Made by a program: the position numbers and the translations under genes | Assembly (NCBI GenBank): GCA_023374025.1 | Contig: SIJG01000007.1 | Span: 1,283,852-1,347,851, forward strand | Direction: 5' to 3' | Length of the DNA: 64,000 bases | Source of the DNA: Heterodera schachtii | Taxonomy: Eukaryota > Nematoda > Chromadorea > Rhabditida > Heteroderidae | In this document: positions 12,812-24,747 of the stretch, in pieces | Position numbering within the stretch: position 1 is the stretch's first letter | Layout: every line of letters begins with the position of its first letter | Notes under the pieces: generated by a model | Databases searched by the model: none | Seen by the model: only the letters and a program-made list of their open reading frames with translations | Told to the model about the DNA's origin: nothing

Positions 12812-15163
12812 TTAATTTTTCGCTTTTCCCTCTCCATCTCTGATCGTGTTCTCTTTCTCTTCCTCGTTGTCTCTGGCCACGCTTTGTCTCTCTTCTCCCC
12901 GTGCTGTCACTCCGTTCGTTTTCTCTGCTTCTTTTGCTCCGTGCTCTCTCTCCTCCTCCTCACCCTCCTCAACCTTCTTCACTCTAAGCCCGTATTTCAC
13001 TTCTCGACTGAAGAAAGTGCCACCGGAGTTGTCGAACACCAGCTTGTACCGTACTCCGCCCTCCACCCGCACTTTACCGTACTCCGGCACGTAATCCGTC
13101 AGCAAATGGAAAGTTGGCCACACCTTTGGATGAATAAATAATCCATTTGAAAAAAAGTTGTTTTTGCCAATCCCACCTCCATTTGGTCGTCACTTCGATG
13201 GATGCCGAAGGCCAAATCGCCATTTGTGTGGAAAAGCCAATGGATGGAGTGTGGGCCCGGTTCCGGCACTTCCACCTCCACTTCGCGTCTCTGTCTGGCG
13301 GGCACATTCAATTTGATTAGCTCTTCGTCGTCAATGTGATCGGGATTGTTTTTGGCACAATATCTGAACAGGATTCCCTTTTCACAGGCTTATCCACTCT
13401 CTTCCTTCTCTTTTTTTCTCTAATTTCCGTTTTCATTTTCTCTTCCCCTTTTTTGCTCTGATCGCTCTCCTCTTTTTTCACCGATCACTCGTTTGCTTTT
13501 CTGATCACTTTTCTCTCTTTCTCCGCCCCCGCCCCCCTTTCTTCGCTTCACTTTTCCATTTTCCACCTTAAATTTTCCGGTGGCACTCCTCCCATCCGAA
13601 GTGTCCCCCCTTCGGTGTGTCCGCGCGTCGGCGTTCGCGTCCCTCCCCAACGGATGAACAAATTCTCGGGCCCAATGTCGCGTGCCAACACACCGTGGAA
13701 ATCACTGCCCAGGAAGACAACCTTCTCACGACTTTGCTCCGACAGAACGGGTTTAATGACTGAAAAAGAAGAGGGAACGGGGCGCAATTAGGGGACTAAT
13801 TGGCCAATTAGTTAATTAATTACTGTTGTACGCCGTTTTCACCAAATAATGTGCATTGATCACGAACACTTAAATAATTAGAAATAATTAATTAATTAGT
13901 TTGTTTTTGAATTTTCACCTTGCCGCAACAAATCGGGAAACAATTCCTTAAAGAGGGCACAATTAATTTATGATGAGAAAGAAATTTTTATGTATTTACC
14001 TGCATTGTGACCAGCACATTTCCGTACACTTTCAATGCGATTGTACTCAAATGGTCGGTGTTGAAGCCGTCCAAGTCGATGATCACTTTCAGGCCGAGTT
14101 TGCGACCGAGTTTCCGCTCTTGTATTTTGATAAGCTGAAATTCTCGACTTGACCCCATGCCATCATTTTCATTCTTTGTTTTTCTCGTCCATTTCCATTT
14201 CGTCTCCCCCCCCCAAATTCTTTCTTTTGGCATTTGTCAATTCTTTGCCTGATAAATCAGTGTGGTCTCGTAAATGCTCAACCGATACACGTCGCTGACG
14301 CGCCCGCATTTGGCCAACTGTTTGGGATGGGACAGTCCCATGCATTGCAGCGACACGACGTTTCCCTCGCGGTCGTAGCCCAATACGCCCCCGGGGTAAT
14401 ATTCGGAGCCGGCTGAGACACCCCGCGAGAAGTCGTTCAAATCGTCGATGTCCTCAATCACAAATTGGTTGAGGTTCAAACAGCGGAACACAGAAGCGGC
14501 ACGACGGAAACGCGGGACGATTTCATCTGCGAAACGCAAATCAAACCATTTAAATTGGAAAAGTAATTGAAAGTGGCATCATAATATTGACTAATTAGTA
14601 GGACTTGTCGTTGGTAATATTAATTAGCCTTAATTAGCCACCAATTTTGTTGTTCCATCCCGTTAGCCAACGAATTAGTGACAAATTGTCATTTAGTAAT
14701 GTGGTCTCTTGGAGCAGCTCATCGCCCAATTCTTTGCGTAATTCCGCCAATTTTTCCAATTGCGAGGCGCCAAAAGTTTCGTCGGTCGGCGTCTGCTGAT
14801 GGCACACACTTAAAAACAATGGAAATTAAAAACTATTTAAAAATGCATTTAAATTACATTTCTGCTCTCATTAAGCCAATTTTGTAAATAAAGCTCAAAG
14901 AAAGGGGGGGGGGGAGAAAAAACGGAGGAAATTCAATTGATAAATTGGTAAGTGATAAGAAAGAGCCCTTCCCCCGTTGGGTAATTCCTTTTTTCCTTTA
15001 GCGTCAAATTATTTTTAAATTTAAAATTATTTAAATATATTTACCCGTTTGATGTTTTCCGCTTGTCGTGTTTAGCCTTCGGCTCTGGGGGAACATCGAT
15101 GTGATGGCGGGAATGTGCTGAGGAAGTGATCGTTGCCGAAGCTGTGCAATTGAGTTGTGGCAT
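12812..15163 (-). CDS. CRAL-TRIO and GOLD domain protein (SEC14-like lipid-binding protein)
   Basis: Predicted cytosolic lipid-binding or lipid-transfer protein of the SEC14L family (CTG genes in C. elegans). Nine exons, about 487 residues: 15045-15163, 14642-14808, 14249-14526, 14000-14134, 13919-13946, 13824-13868, 13567-13759, 13177-13363, 12812-13123. The N-terminal CRAL-TRIO_N helix reads LNDNLSLIRWLTGW. The lipid pocket follows (KVIIDLDGFNTDHL, FVINAHYLVKTAYN, IIKPVLSEQSREKVVFLGSD). The GOLD domain contains HSIHWLFHTNGDLAFGI and YKLVFDNSGGTFF. The C-terminus is Glu/Lys-rich and acidic. The 45-nt exon at 13824-13868 supplies the conserved NA motif and is easy to miss. The intron after 14249 starts with GC. 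The start ATG is the first in frame; its 40-residue leader is not conserved, so it is less certain than the rest. Confidence 0.9.
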
Positions 15164-18100
15164 TTTGGCGAGGGGGGAAGGCAATGGCACTTCCTCTTTT
15201 TAATGAAGTGAGTTTTTGCCTTTTTCAAGTTAATACCACAGCCGATGCGAGACTCTCGAAATGAAAATAAGCCAAATAATAGGCGTAATGAAAAGATACA
15301 GAGACAAAGAAAGAGAGTGTTGGAGAGAGAGAGAAAGGGAGAGAGAAAGGGAGAGAGATAGAGAAAATTGTGTTGCTCTGCAACAATAAGTTGTTGTTTA
15401 AAATTAAAATGTTTGCTTGAGAGAGAACAAATTGGAGAAAATTGGTTTAGAGAGACAAATTGGCGGGGGAAAGTGAGAAAATGAGAAAAGCGGGGGGGGG
15501 GGGGGGGGGAAGAGGGGGTTTCACTTGGGTGGTGGGAACGGCGATCGGGCAAAATGCATTTGGTGATGAATGGACTGAATAAATGAATGATTGGGTTGTT
15601 TTGTGGGTAGGGAGGGGAGGGGACGGCTGATTGACTGCGTTGGGTTGGCCGACTGCTGATGAATGCTTCCCCCCCCCCCTCAAATCGCTCCCCCCGTTTT
15701 CCCCATTGCCCCCCCCCCCACCGCTCGTCCCTCAAATCGCTTCCGTTTGATCATTTGTTCCAATTTGGTCTGTAGCATTTGTTTTATAGTGTGGTGGTGA
15801 TAATTTGACACATTTCTCGTGCTGGTCCGTTCCCGCCATTCCAATCGCAAAATGCCGTCTGATAAAATCGACTCAATCGCCACACAGTACTTCTACAGAT
15901 TCAAAATATGAATGACATTATTCAGCGGACGAACGAAGGCGAAGTGATCAAAAGAAAGTTTCGCGAAAGCGACTGACGAAAAGGCGAGGCCGTCGATTTT
16001 GAAAATATGCAATTCATTACGCCATAATTTGTTGGGTAAAGCGAAATTGCGGTTAAACATTGAAAAGGCAATAATAAAGAGCGAACTGAACAAATGAAGA
16101 ATTGAAGAAGGGAAGGAAAGGAAGGAAGGAAGAAGAAAGAAGGAAGAAGAAACCGGTTTGAAAGGAAACGGAGAAAGAAAGACAAAGTGAAGAAAGAAAG
16201 AATGAATGACATTTAAGTGAACATTAAATGATGATCAAAGCCAAAGGGAAGAAGGGGGGGGGGAAGGAAAGTTAAGAACGGAGAGTGCAATTTTAAGGGG
16301 GGGGGGGGGGGGGTCGATAAACAAAAAGTGAACACGTGTGAGGCTTTCTTTGCACGCTTTTATATATGTATTTGATTTCTTTGGAAAGCCGTCGATGTTG
16401 TGCAATTATCAACGTATTTTCTTTAATAATTAGGTAGTTTAATTTTTTATTGAATTTAACTACACACGAAATAAGAAAAAAAAAAAAATTTTAATGAAAA
16501 ATTTTAGAGGCATTCCCAAAATTTAATCAATTTAATTTATTTTCACTCTTTTTTAAAATCAAAATTTTTAAATTTAGAAAATTAATTACTTTTAAAATTT
16601 GTAAATTCACCAAAATTCCTTAATTAAAATGTAATCTAGAACGAGTTTTTCAGTTTTCTTGCCGCATTATTTTCCTAAAAATCTTTTGTGGAGGAGGACC
16701 GGCGGTGCCGAAAGGCGCCGCCGAGGAAAAATTTTGAAAATTTGAGTACAATTTGTTAACACATTTGTCCAAAATTGATCAATTTTTTTCACCTAAAAAG
16801 AACAATGTGAATTTTTAGTCCGGGTTTTAAAAAGCAAAGAAAAAACCAAATTTTACTATTTTTAAGTAATAAAATTAAAAATAATTAAATTTTGAATTTT
16901 GAATTTTTCAAATATTTATACATAAATTAAAAGTTAATGATAATTATTTTTTCAATAAAATTTTTAATTTTCTCCCAATCTCCAAATAACAATTTTTCTC
17001 TCATCAGAACACACACCCCCCATACTTACAAGTGCATAAAAATTTCGTGTTTCATGCCATTTATGAAAAACGAAACATGAAACGGTCCCCTTCTGACCTG
17101 TCGACGTGAAATTCCTTTTCCGTTTTATTTTATCCTTTTGCACACTTTCACACGTCACAAACAGAAACTGAAATTACTTTTCCATTTTTAGAAGAAACGA
17201 CGAAAAAAACACCGATCATAAAAAGACACTGACAAAAGAAAAAAGTGAAGAAATAAGAATTGGATGGAAAGGATGGGACAACGAACACATAAATTATACC
17301 ATTCGATTGGAACGGACACCAAACGACGAAAAGTGGCGAGGAGAAGGGGGGGGGGGGAATAAATTATTGGAGTGTTGTTACATTTCTTAAATAAATAAAA
17401 AATTTAAAAATGATTCAAATTAAATTTCATCCAAATAAATTAATGAAATTGTTTAATTTGTTTATGATTACGTTTTACTGAATTTTTATACCAATAACAA
17501 ATTGTGCGCGAACTTAACTTACATCCTATGTAAAAAGCCCTTAAACATTTATTTGTCTTTGCCAACAATCATTGAGTTCAATTCCAAACATTTGGCCATT
17601 TGCAAATTAAAGTACGGCGTGTTAAATTAATTGTCTTTTCATTTAATGCTTTTCTTCTTTAATCGTAATAATTTGTGCTGGTCACTTTATTAATTCCAAC
17701 TTCTCTCCTCATCTTTCACTTATTTATATGAGTTAACACTTTTTTCTGTTGTGTGTACAAAAAGTCGTCTCTTTAAGGATTGGCCTTGAGTGGATACAAA
17801 AATCGGCTTATTTCCCCTAAGGACTGACTGGTTTTTGAGTCAATGGCGCAAAACCAAAGTGCTCGCTGATAAGTAGAAACACTTTTGACGCTGACAAGAG
17901 GATGAAAGAAAGGAGTTACAACAGACGCGTTGTTGTTGCTTAAGAGAATGATGAGTTGTGCAGAGTTAGGGGGGGGGGGGGTCTTTCTTCACGGGGATGG
18001 GTCCCTTTTGCTTAACCGACCCCACCCATCCGTCTAGCAGGGCACAATTCCGTCCATCATTGTGCAACAAAACGCACCTCGCTGCTATCCATCCACTTTT

Positions 18101-18833
18101 TTGTCGGTTGGAATGGAATAGGGGGGAGGGAGGGGGTGTCTTCCTCAATTCAAATCCCTTCTCATCGCATTTTCCGTCACTCATTGCGCAATTCCTTTTT
18201 ATACATTCTCTGCCTTCCTCATTTCCTAAAACTGCGTCCAGCTTACTTTTCCTTTTTTTCAAATCATTTACATAATTTTCGAATAGTAATTTTTTGTGCC
18301 ATTAATCCAAGTCTTTTTGAGTTAATAAAATTGATAATGGGTTTGACACGACTATTATCTTAAGGAGCACGCATCCGTAAGAAATATTGGAAATAAAAAA
18401 GCGTTATAAAATTCAAAAACAACACAAAAAGCAGTCACTTGGAATTTATATAATTACTAATTATAATTACACACATTAAATAGGTATGTAACTTCGTGTT
18501 TGTTTACTCATCTGTTCACTTTTACACAATTTGATTATAGTCCTTTGTGTTTTACATAACATCATAAAACCCCCTCAAATAATCATTCTCATCCTTTCTC
18601 TCTCTTCCCTCTCTCTTTTTTTTTTTATCAAAATTCATTCTCGTCTTTGCCATTGTTATGCGGACATTCTTTTTCATTTAACTCTTAACATATTTACTTT
18701 AATTCGTCAAAATCAATGCATTCCGATATTTCAATTTGTTTTTCTTTTTTATAGGCCATTTTGAAGAATTTATTTGCGTATTTGGAGAATTATCTAATTG
18801 TGGTTGTGAGTTTGGAAACTCTGTCCTCCCAAA
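15164..18833. other. AT-rich intergenic stretch, no gene recognised
   Basis: I see no exon with family similarity. The stretch becomes strongly AT-rich after about 16,400 and holds G runs at 15492-15509 (18), 16297-16313 (17) and about 17347-17357, plus a GA tract near 15310-15365. A minus-strand open frame at 15680-15883 has mixed composition but no recognisable domain and no ATG start. Confidence 0.5.
16297..16313 (+). repeat. G17 homopolymer
   Basis: Seventeen G in otherwise AT-rich DNA, close to the boundary of the G-run-poor, gene-dense compartment. Confidence 0.85.
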
Positions 18834-19288
18834 ATGCCTCTTTGTCCCAAATGTCAGCGGCCTGTTTATTTTGGTTCGTTCCTACGAATTTTTACAATTA
18901 TCATTTTGTTTTTACAGCTGAGCGCGTCACTTCCATTGGAAAAGATTGGCACCGTCCTTGTCTCCGTACGTTGCTTCTGTGTTATTTGTGCTATTACTAC
19001 AACAGAATCTTCTTTTTTAGAGTGTCATAATTCTGCCTGTAAGAAGACGCTCACCGTTGGGAAGCATTGCGAAGTTATTCATTTAATTCAAGAAATTTGT
19101 GGACTACAAAACGATTTTGAATTGATTTAGCACGACGGAAAGCCATATTGTGAGCGATGCTACGGCGCATTGTTTGGACCTCGCGGGTAACAACCAAGAA
19201 ATAGCCATTCATTTTATAATAGCTTTTACATTTTAGCTACGGGCATGGCGGAGTTGAGTCTCATGTGTTCTTGGACGGGACTACCTGA
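18834..19288 (+). CDS. valv-1: CRIP-type single LIM domain protein
   Basis: Small zinc-binding adaptor of the cysteine-rich intestinal protein family (CRIP1; VALV-1 in C. elegans). Five exons give 82 residues, the usual family length: 18834-18873, 18918-18965, 19021-19073, 19131-19186, 19237-19288. The LIM zinc ligands are all present: CPKC, then HRPCLQC, then CHNSACKK, and YCERCYGALFGPRGYGHGG. The tail ends in VESHVFLDGTT. Each exon joins in frame with GT-AG introns of 44-57 bases. PARP-1 starts about 460 bases downstream on the same strand. The gene name is by family similarity only. Confidence 0.93.
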
Positions 19289-19752
19289 GAAAGTGGTGGT
19301 GCGAGATGTTTAAGAAAATTATATATCTCATATGATGTTTGTTCAATTACCATTCAACTGAAGTTCTACCTTAATCATTCATTTTCTATCCACATACGTA
19401 TTTCATTCCATGAGTTGTAAGAAAAATTCATATGTGTATAATGTGCCAACATCTCAATATGTATTGTAGGCTATTATTTATGTATATAAAATAGACCTGG
19501 CTTAATTCTATAGAATCCATTTTTGATGAACTGTTGTTGAATACTTAAACAGAAAAAAACGTTTGGGATTAAAAATCCAAGAGATCTCAGTACCATTAGA
19601 TAAAATTTAAATTTTGGCTTCATTTATTAATGGCGAAATGTTTTTAAAAAAAAATTAATGGTATTTTTTTGCTACTGAAATATTTTCTTCCTTTTCTTCT
19701 CATATCAAATAGCATTTTTTATTTTTGCATAAATTTACAACTTCTATTCAAC

Positions 19753-22700
19753 ATGGAGAACGAAGATGAAACGCCAAAAGAACCGCCTTATGGAGCGGAA
19801 TATGCAAAAAGTAATCGTGCTTCTTGTAAAGGATGCAAACAGTTGATTTCGCAAGTTTGTTTGTTGACTAATTAGGTATTTGTTTCTTTTCATTGGTACA
19901 TTAATTTAAGGGCGAGTTGCGTATGGCGGTTCGTTTCCCTTCAACATTTTTCGATGGAATGCAGGAAAATTGGTAATTGTGTTCTGTTTGAGTCTTGTCT
20001 TTTTACGTCAGAATTTAGGCATCACTTTGAGTGTTTCTGGAAAAAAGCTCGTAAAAATGATATCAATGAAGCCTCAATTCGTGGAATGGAATGGCTTAAA
20101 TGGGAGGACCAAGAGAGAATTCGGGCGCGAATTACGGAACTCAAAGGTTACACAATTCACTGAGTTACACCGGTCTTTACAGGAACTACAATATTATTCA
20201 GAGTCCGATGATTCTGCTTACACACCCAAAGCCGCCGTAATGAAAATTGAGCACGCAAAATCAGGGTCATCGAAGTGTTACAAATGCAAAAATAGCATTG
20301 GAAAAGGGGACCTCCGTGTTTCAAGCAAAGCGTCCTTCTACCACCTCGAATGTTTTCATTCACTTGGAATTTTTCAAAAAAGTGCGGAAGAGTGAGTCAT
20401 TTCTAGCTAAATCATATTATCGTTTATTAATCCCAGTTTTTTATAGCTTAAATGGATACAATGACTTAAGCGCGGATGAGCAAAAGCGGTTGGATGAGTT
20501 ATTTCCAAAAGCAACACAAACGCCGGCTGAGGAAGGGTAATACGCTTTTATGTCTTCCCTAAAATAACAATTTATATTAGAATTAAACGAAAGAATGAAA
20601 TCAGTGGGACGGAGACACCGACGAGCAAAAGGATGAAAAGTGATGGAGAAAACAAGGAACAAACAGAGGCACTAAAGGTGGACGGACACACATTAATAAA
20701 TTGTTAATTCTTTTGTTAAATTAACCCGATAAGTCTAAATTTGCCTTTCAGAAACAATCCGAACTGTTATGGAATACTCGAATTGCATTACGAGAAAATT
20801 TGGACAGCAGCGAAATGGTTAAACATTTCTATTTTTTAAAAGATTAACTCAAAAAAGGTGCATGTTAAATAAACCTAAAGAATTTCAAATATGCATAATG
20901 TTTAAATTATCATCTCACAATTAACTTTAATTCAAAAATAAAAGTTTTTAGGAGGAATTACTGCAAGCGAACGGAAATTTCAAACCGAAGAAGGGCGGTG
21001 CGGAAGCGATGTTGGATAAGTTGGTCGACTTTGTGGTGTTCGGTGTCCCTCAGCCATGTCCACAGTGCAACGGACCATTGAATTACAGGTGTTGTCACAT
21101 TTGTATTTATTTTCCATGTCAATTAATTTTTAGCACGACCACCCATTCTTACAAATGCTATGGAACTTTGTCGGAATATACCAGATGCCTTTACACCACA
21201 AGGACTCCCGAAAGAATGCCTTTTTTCATTCCAAAACAAATGAAATCTGGCAATAAGTTCCTGAAAACATTGAAGACAGCGGTGCGTTCATCGGCAATCA
21301 TGGAAAATGGGGGCATAGGGGCCCCTAAGCAATTGAACGATCATAAAAGAGTTTCGGCCTCTGATGAGAAAGTCATAGATTTGATAAAACCTGACGGTAG
21401 ATATTCGTGCCATTGTCAGTGTCACGAGAAACCCCCAGATAATGATTTTTCTGAAATTAAAAACTGCAAAATTAGGGGTTCCTCCTTTCTCCATGATTTC
21501 TTCTAGTTCATCGTCACCCGAATTCATATTCCTGAAATGAACATTTTCAGCTGCTTCCTGCCAGACTTTACCCTGCTGCAGCACTGACCGAAGAAATCAT
21601 TGTGAAACCGAAGGCATTTAAAAGTTTGAACACGGCGGAACGAGCAACAAACCGTAAGCCAAACAGAATTATTTTGTCATTTGCCCTTAAAATTTGTTTA
21701 AACATATAGAAAAGAGTGGTGCGTCTGGCAGTAAGAAGTTGGTTGAAAAGCATGGATTTGTTGTTGGTTCGTGAATTTTCACTTATTAATATTTATCATC
21801 TCATAATCAGACCCGAGATGCGAAGTTGCGGATGAAGGTCATGTCTATCTCGACCCAAAAACCAGTGGGTTTATGTTGGAATTTATTGTTCTTATATGCA
21901 GAAATTCTTGCATCAGAACGCCCTTGGCAAGCCAATTTGTCCGTCGTTGACATTTCACGGGGGAAAAATTCCTATTATAAACTTCAAATTGTCAAAGAGG
22001 ATTTCGGATCGAAGTTTGCTTCCCTGTGATTTTTAACCTGTTTTTTTTTCTTTGTCAGTTTTTATTTGTTCCGCGCTTGGGGAAGAGTTGGGACGGTAAT
22101 TGGAGGAACAAAAACGGATGATTATGGGACTGATATCGAAGAGTGCACCGATGAGTTTAAAAGGTAAGGAGAACAAAACATTTACAATCATAAGCTATTA
22201 CTCAAATGCTTTAAGGCTTTTTGAGGAGAAATCACTGAACACGTGGGAGTCGTACATCGCTGGCAATTTTAAGAAAAAACCGAGCGGAATGGACATTGTG
22301 GAAGTGGACTTTGCCGACAGGAAGGTACAGTAATGCAATGAGAAATTAAACATTTTTCGACCCGCTCTTTGGCAGGAGAACCAAACCCAAAAGTTGGACA
22401 TTGATGCCTCCAAGTCGCGTTTGCCTCGTCCGGTGAAAGAACTTCTTTCGATGATATTCGATGTCAACGCATTCACGAATACTTTGCGGGAGTTGGATGT
22501 GTGACAGTGTCTTTTCTATTGGGTTTTATTTGCTTTTTTTCAGATTGACCTTACTAAAATGCCCCTTGGTCGCCTCAGCCGTTCCCACGTTCTCAAGGCG
22601 TACAAAGTTTTGACCGAATTGCAACAAATTCTGGAGAGGAAAGAGGATGGCAAAGCGCAGCCCACTTCTCGGGGAGTCTTTGTGGACTTCACCAACCGAT

Positions 22701-23853
22701 TTTACACGCTCATTCCTCACGCCACTGGGCTGAAGTCCCCGCCAATCCTCGATAATTTGAACGTCTTGAAGGAGAAGTGTGGCATGTTGGACAATTTGCT
22801 TGAGATTGAAATTGCCTACAATTTGCTCAAGTCAGAGGAAAAGGAACCAAAGGACAAAGACGCATTCGATTTACACTACGAAAAGCTCAACTGCAAAATG
22901 GAGGTACATATTCCGTTAAAAAATAATAAAACAACAACATTCTCTTAAGATTCTTGAGCAAAATTCGCAAGAGTTTTCGCTGATAAAGAAATACGTCGAA
23001 GTTGGCCATGCGCCAACTCACGGGGTCCAATTGGAAATCATCAATGTTGTTGTTTCTTTTCTATGGTAATTTAAAACCCATTTCATCTTTAGGTTCTCAA
23101 AATTGAACGCGAATTGGAAATGAAACGGTTCAAAAGGGACATTGGGAATTTGCATTTGCTTTGGCATGGAAGTGAGTGACTACTTCCAAATACAGAAAAT
23201 TAATATTTTTGCCAATTTAGGCCGTCTCTCAAATTACGTGGGCATTCTCAGCCAGGGGCTTCGCATTGCGCCCTCCGAAGCGCCAGTGGTCGGTCCTTGC
23301 ATTTAGTTTTCTCACCATTTTTTGTGGTTTTAGACTGGATATATGTTTGGAAAAGGAATTTACCTGGCGGACATGGTTTGAATAGAAATTCGATTGTGAA
23401 TAATAACAAAAAGGGAGGCGTTTAGGTGTCAAAATCGGCCAATTATTGTTATGTGATTAATGGCGAGGGACTGCTGCTTTTGTGTGAAGTCGCATTGGGC
23501 GAAATTCAGGAAGAAAAAGATGCCAAGGAATTGAAAAAACCGAAAAGAGGGAAACACAGCGTGAAAGGTAATAAATTTGTTTTCAATGTAAGTCTATGCC
23601 ATTGTGTTAAAGGTGTTGGTGGAACAGTGCCAAATCCATCCGAATTCGAGCAATTGGACGGGGCAACGGTTCCGTGTGGAAAACCAATCAAATCGGGCGC
23701 GGAGGGTCATTCTTTGCTATACAATGAGTGAGTTAATTAGGTAGTTTGGTTAATCTAATCTTTAAATTTTATAGGTTCATTGTCTACGATGAAGCGCAAA
23801 TTCGTCTGAAATATTTGGTCCGCGTGAAAATCAAAAACACACCGCTTCTTTGA
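19753..23853 (+). CDS. parp-1: Poly(ADP-ribose) polymerase 1, without a visible BRCT domain
   Basis: Nuclear DNA-break sensor that attaches ADP-ribose chains to proteins using NAD+. Twenty-four exons join in frame from 19753 to 23853 (about 891 residues). Domains in order: zinc finger 1 (SNRASCKGCK, later HHFECFW), zinc finger 2 (CYKCKNSIGKGDLRV, YHLECF), a Lys/Arg-rich putative nuclear signal at 20581-20677, the PADR1/zinc finger 3 region (CPQCNGPLNY, YKCYGT), WGR (FRAWGRVGTVIGG, TWESYIAGNFKK), the helical regulatory domain (DLTKMPLGRLS) and the catalytic domain (LLWHGSRLSNYVGILSQGL, GYMFGKGIYLADM, GKHSVKG, SLLYNEFIVYDEAQIRLKYL). The H-Y-E catalytic triad is intact. Between PADR1 and WGR only about 70 residues remain, so the BRCT domain of human PARP1 is not seen. 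An open frame inside the intron 21282-21550 could be an optional exon extension. Confidence 0.95.
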
Positions 23854-24747
23854 AATTATGGCATTTTTGACTCACTACCACTCGAAATTTTTGATTGATA
23901 TTCAGTTCCCAAATTTATTGCACAATTTTGTGCGAAGAAAATTTGTTCCTTTCCCCCTCTCTCCAAGCTTACGAGTTTGAAGGGTGTCAATTGTTTTTCC
24001 CACAAAAAAATTTTGCTTCAAATTGACTGGCAACACTGGTGGATCACTTTTATTTTGATTATTACTGATTCAATTTATTACTTTGATAAAGTGTATTTTA
24101 ATAAACAATGTTCAAGGGTTGTGTAAAGCGTTTTTAAAGGGCAAAAGGCTCCAAAAAAAGATGTCCAGGCATTTTCAGTCCAAATGTTGTGTAATTAGCG
24201 GCCCAAGTAAATTGGATAACACACATTATTTTTTTTCTAATTCAAACCAAATTTTAATTTTATTTCTGCCGAATAAAAAAAATTAGTGCTCGGACCCCAT
24301 CACCCCCGCCGGGGACGGGACATGTTTTGCGGCCTCACCCCCGCCCCCGCGACTCAGACCCCCGCAATCCCCGCCCTCGCGGGGGTGAAAATACACTCCT
24401 AAGAATGGCATATTCGTGGAACACATCATTCATAAAAATTATTTTTTTTGTGAGATTTTTTGGAGCTAATTAATAGGGATGTCAAGAATATGTACAAAAA
24501 GTGGTGAAATATTTACATACCTAAATATGTAAAAAAAAAACCAAAATATGTAAATAAAAATTTTTTTAATGGTTATTTTTTGGGGAAAAAAATTTCTAGA
24601 GTAAGTAAGATAGGCACAAAATGTAACCCATAGGCTTATAATCATCTTTTAACATTTTAAATTAATTTTTTGTATTTTAACGGTACATTTCAAAACTCAA
24701 AATAGTATGTAAAAAATGAAAATAGTCAGAAAAAAGTCCAAAATATG
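23854..24747. other. PARP-1 3' flank with a GC-rich repeat
   Basis: No gene seen. A GC-rich block at about 24305-24398 in AT-rich DNA carries several CCCCCGCC and CGGGG motifs, beginning with CACCCCCGC and ending with GCGGGGGTG, so its ends can pair. It looks like repeat debris. The remainder is AT-rich with several TATGTA/TACATA motifs. Confidence 0.5.

Noticed and set aside
15031..15735. 234-residue minus-strand open frame upstream of the SEC14-like gene
   Set aside because: It overlaps the true first exon in another frame and mainly reads GA/CT repeats and C runs.
15680..15883. Minus-strand open frame of mixed composition, possible extra 5' exon
   Set aside because: No ATG, no recognisable domain and no junction that joins it to the SEC14-like gene in frame.
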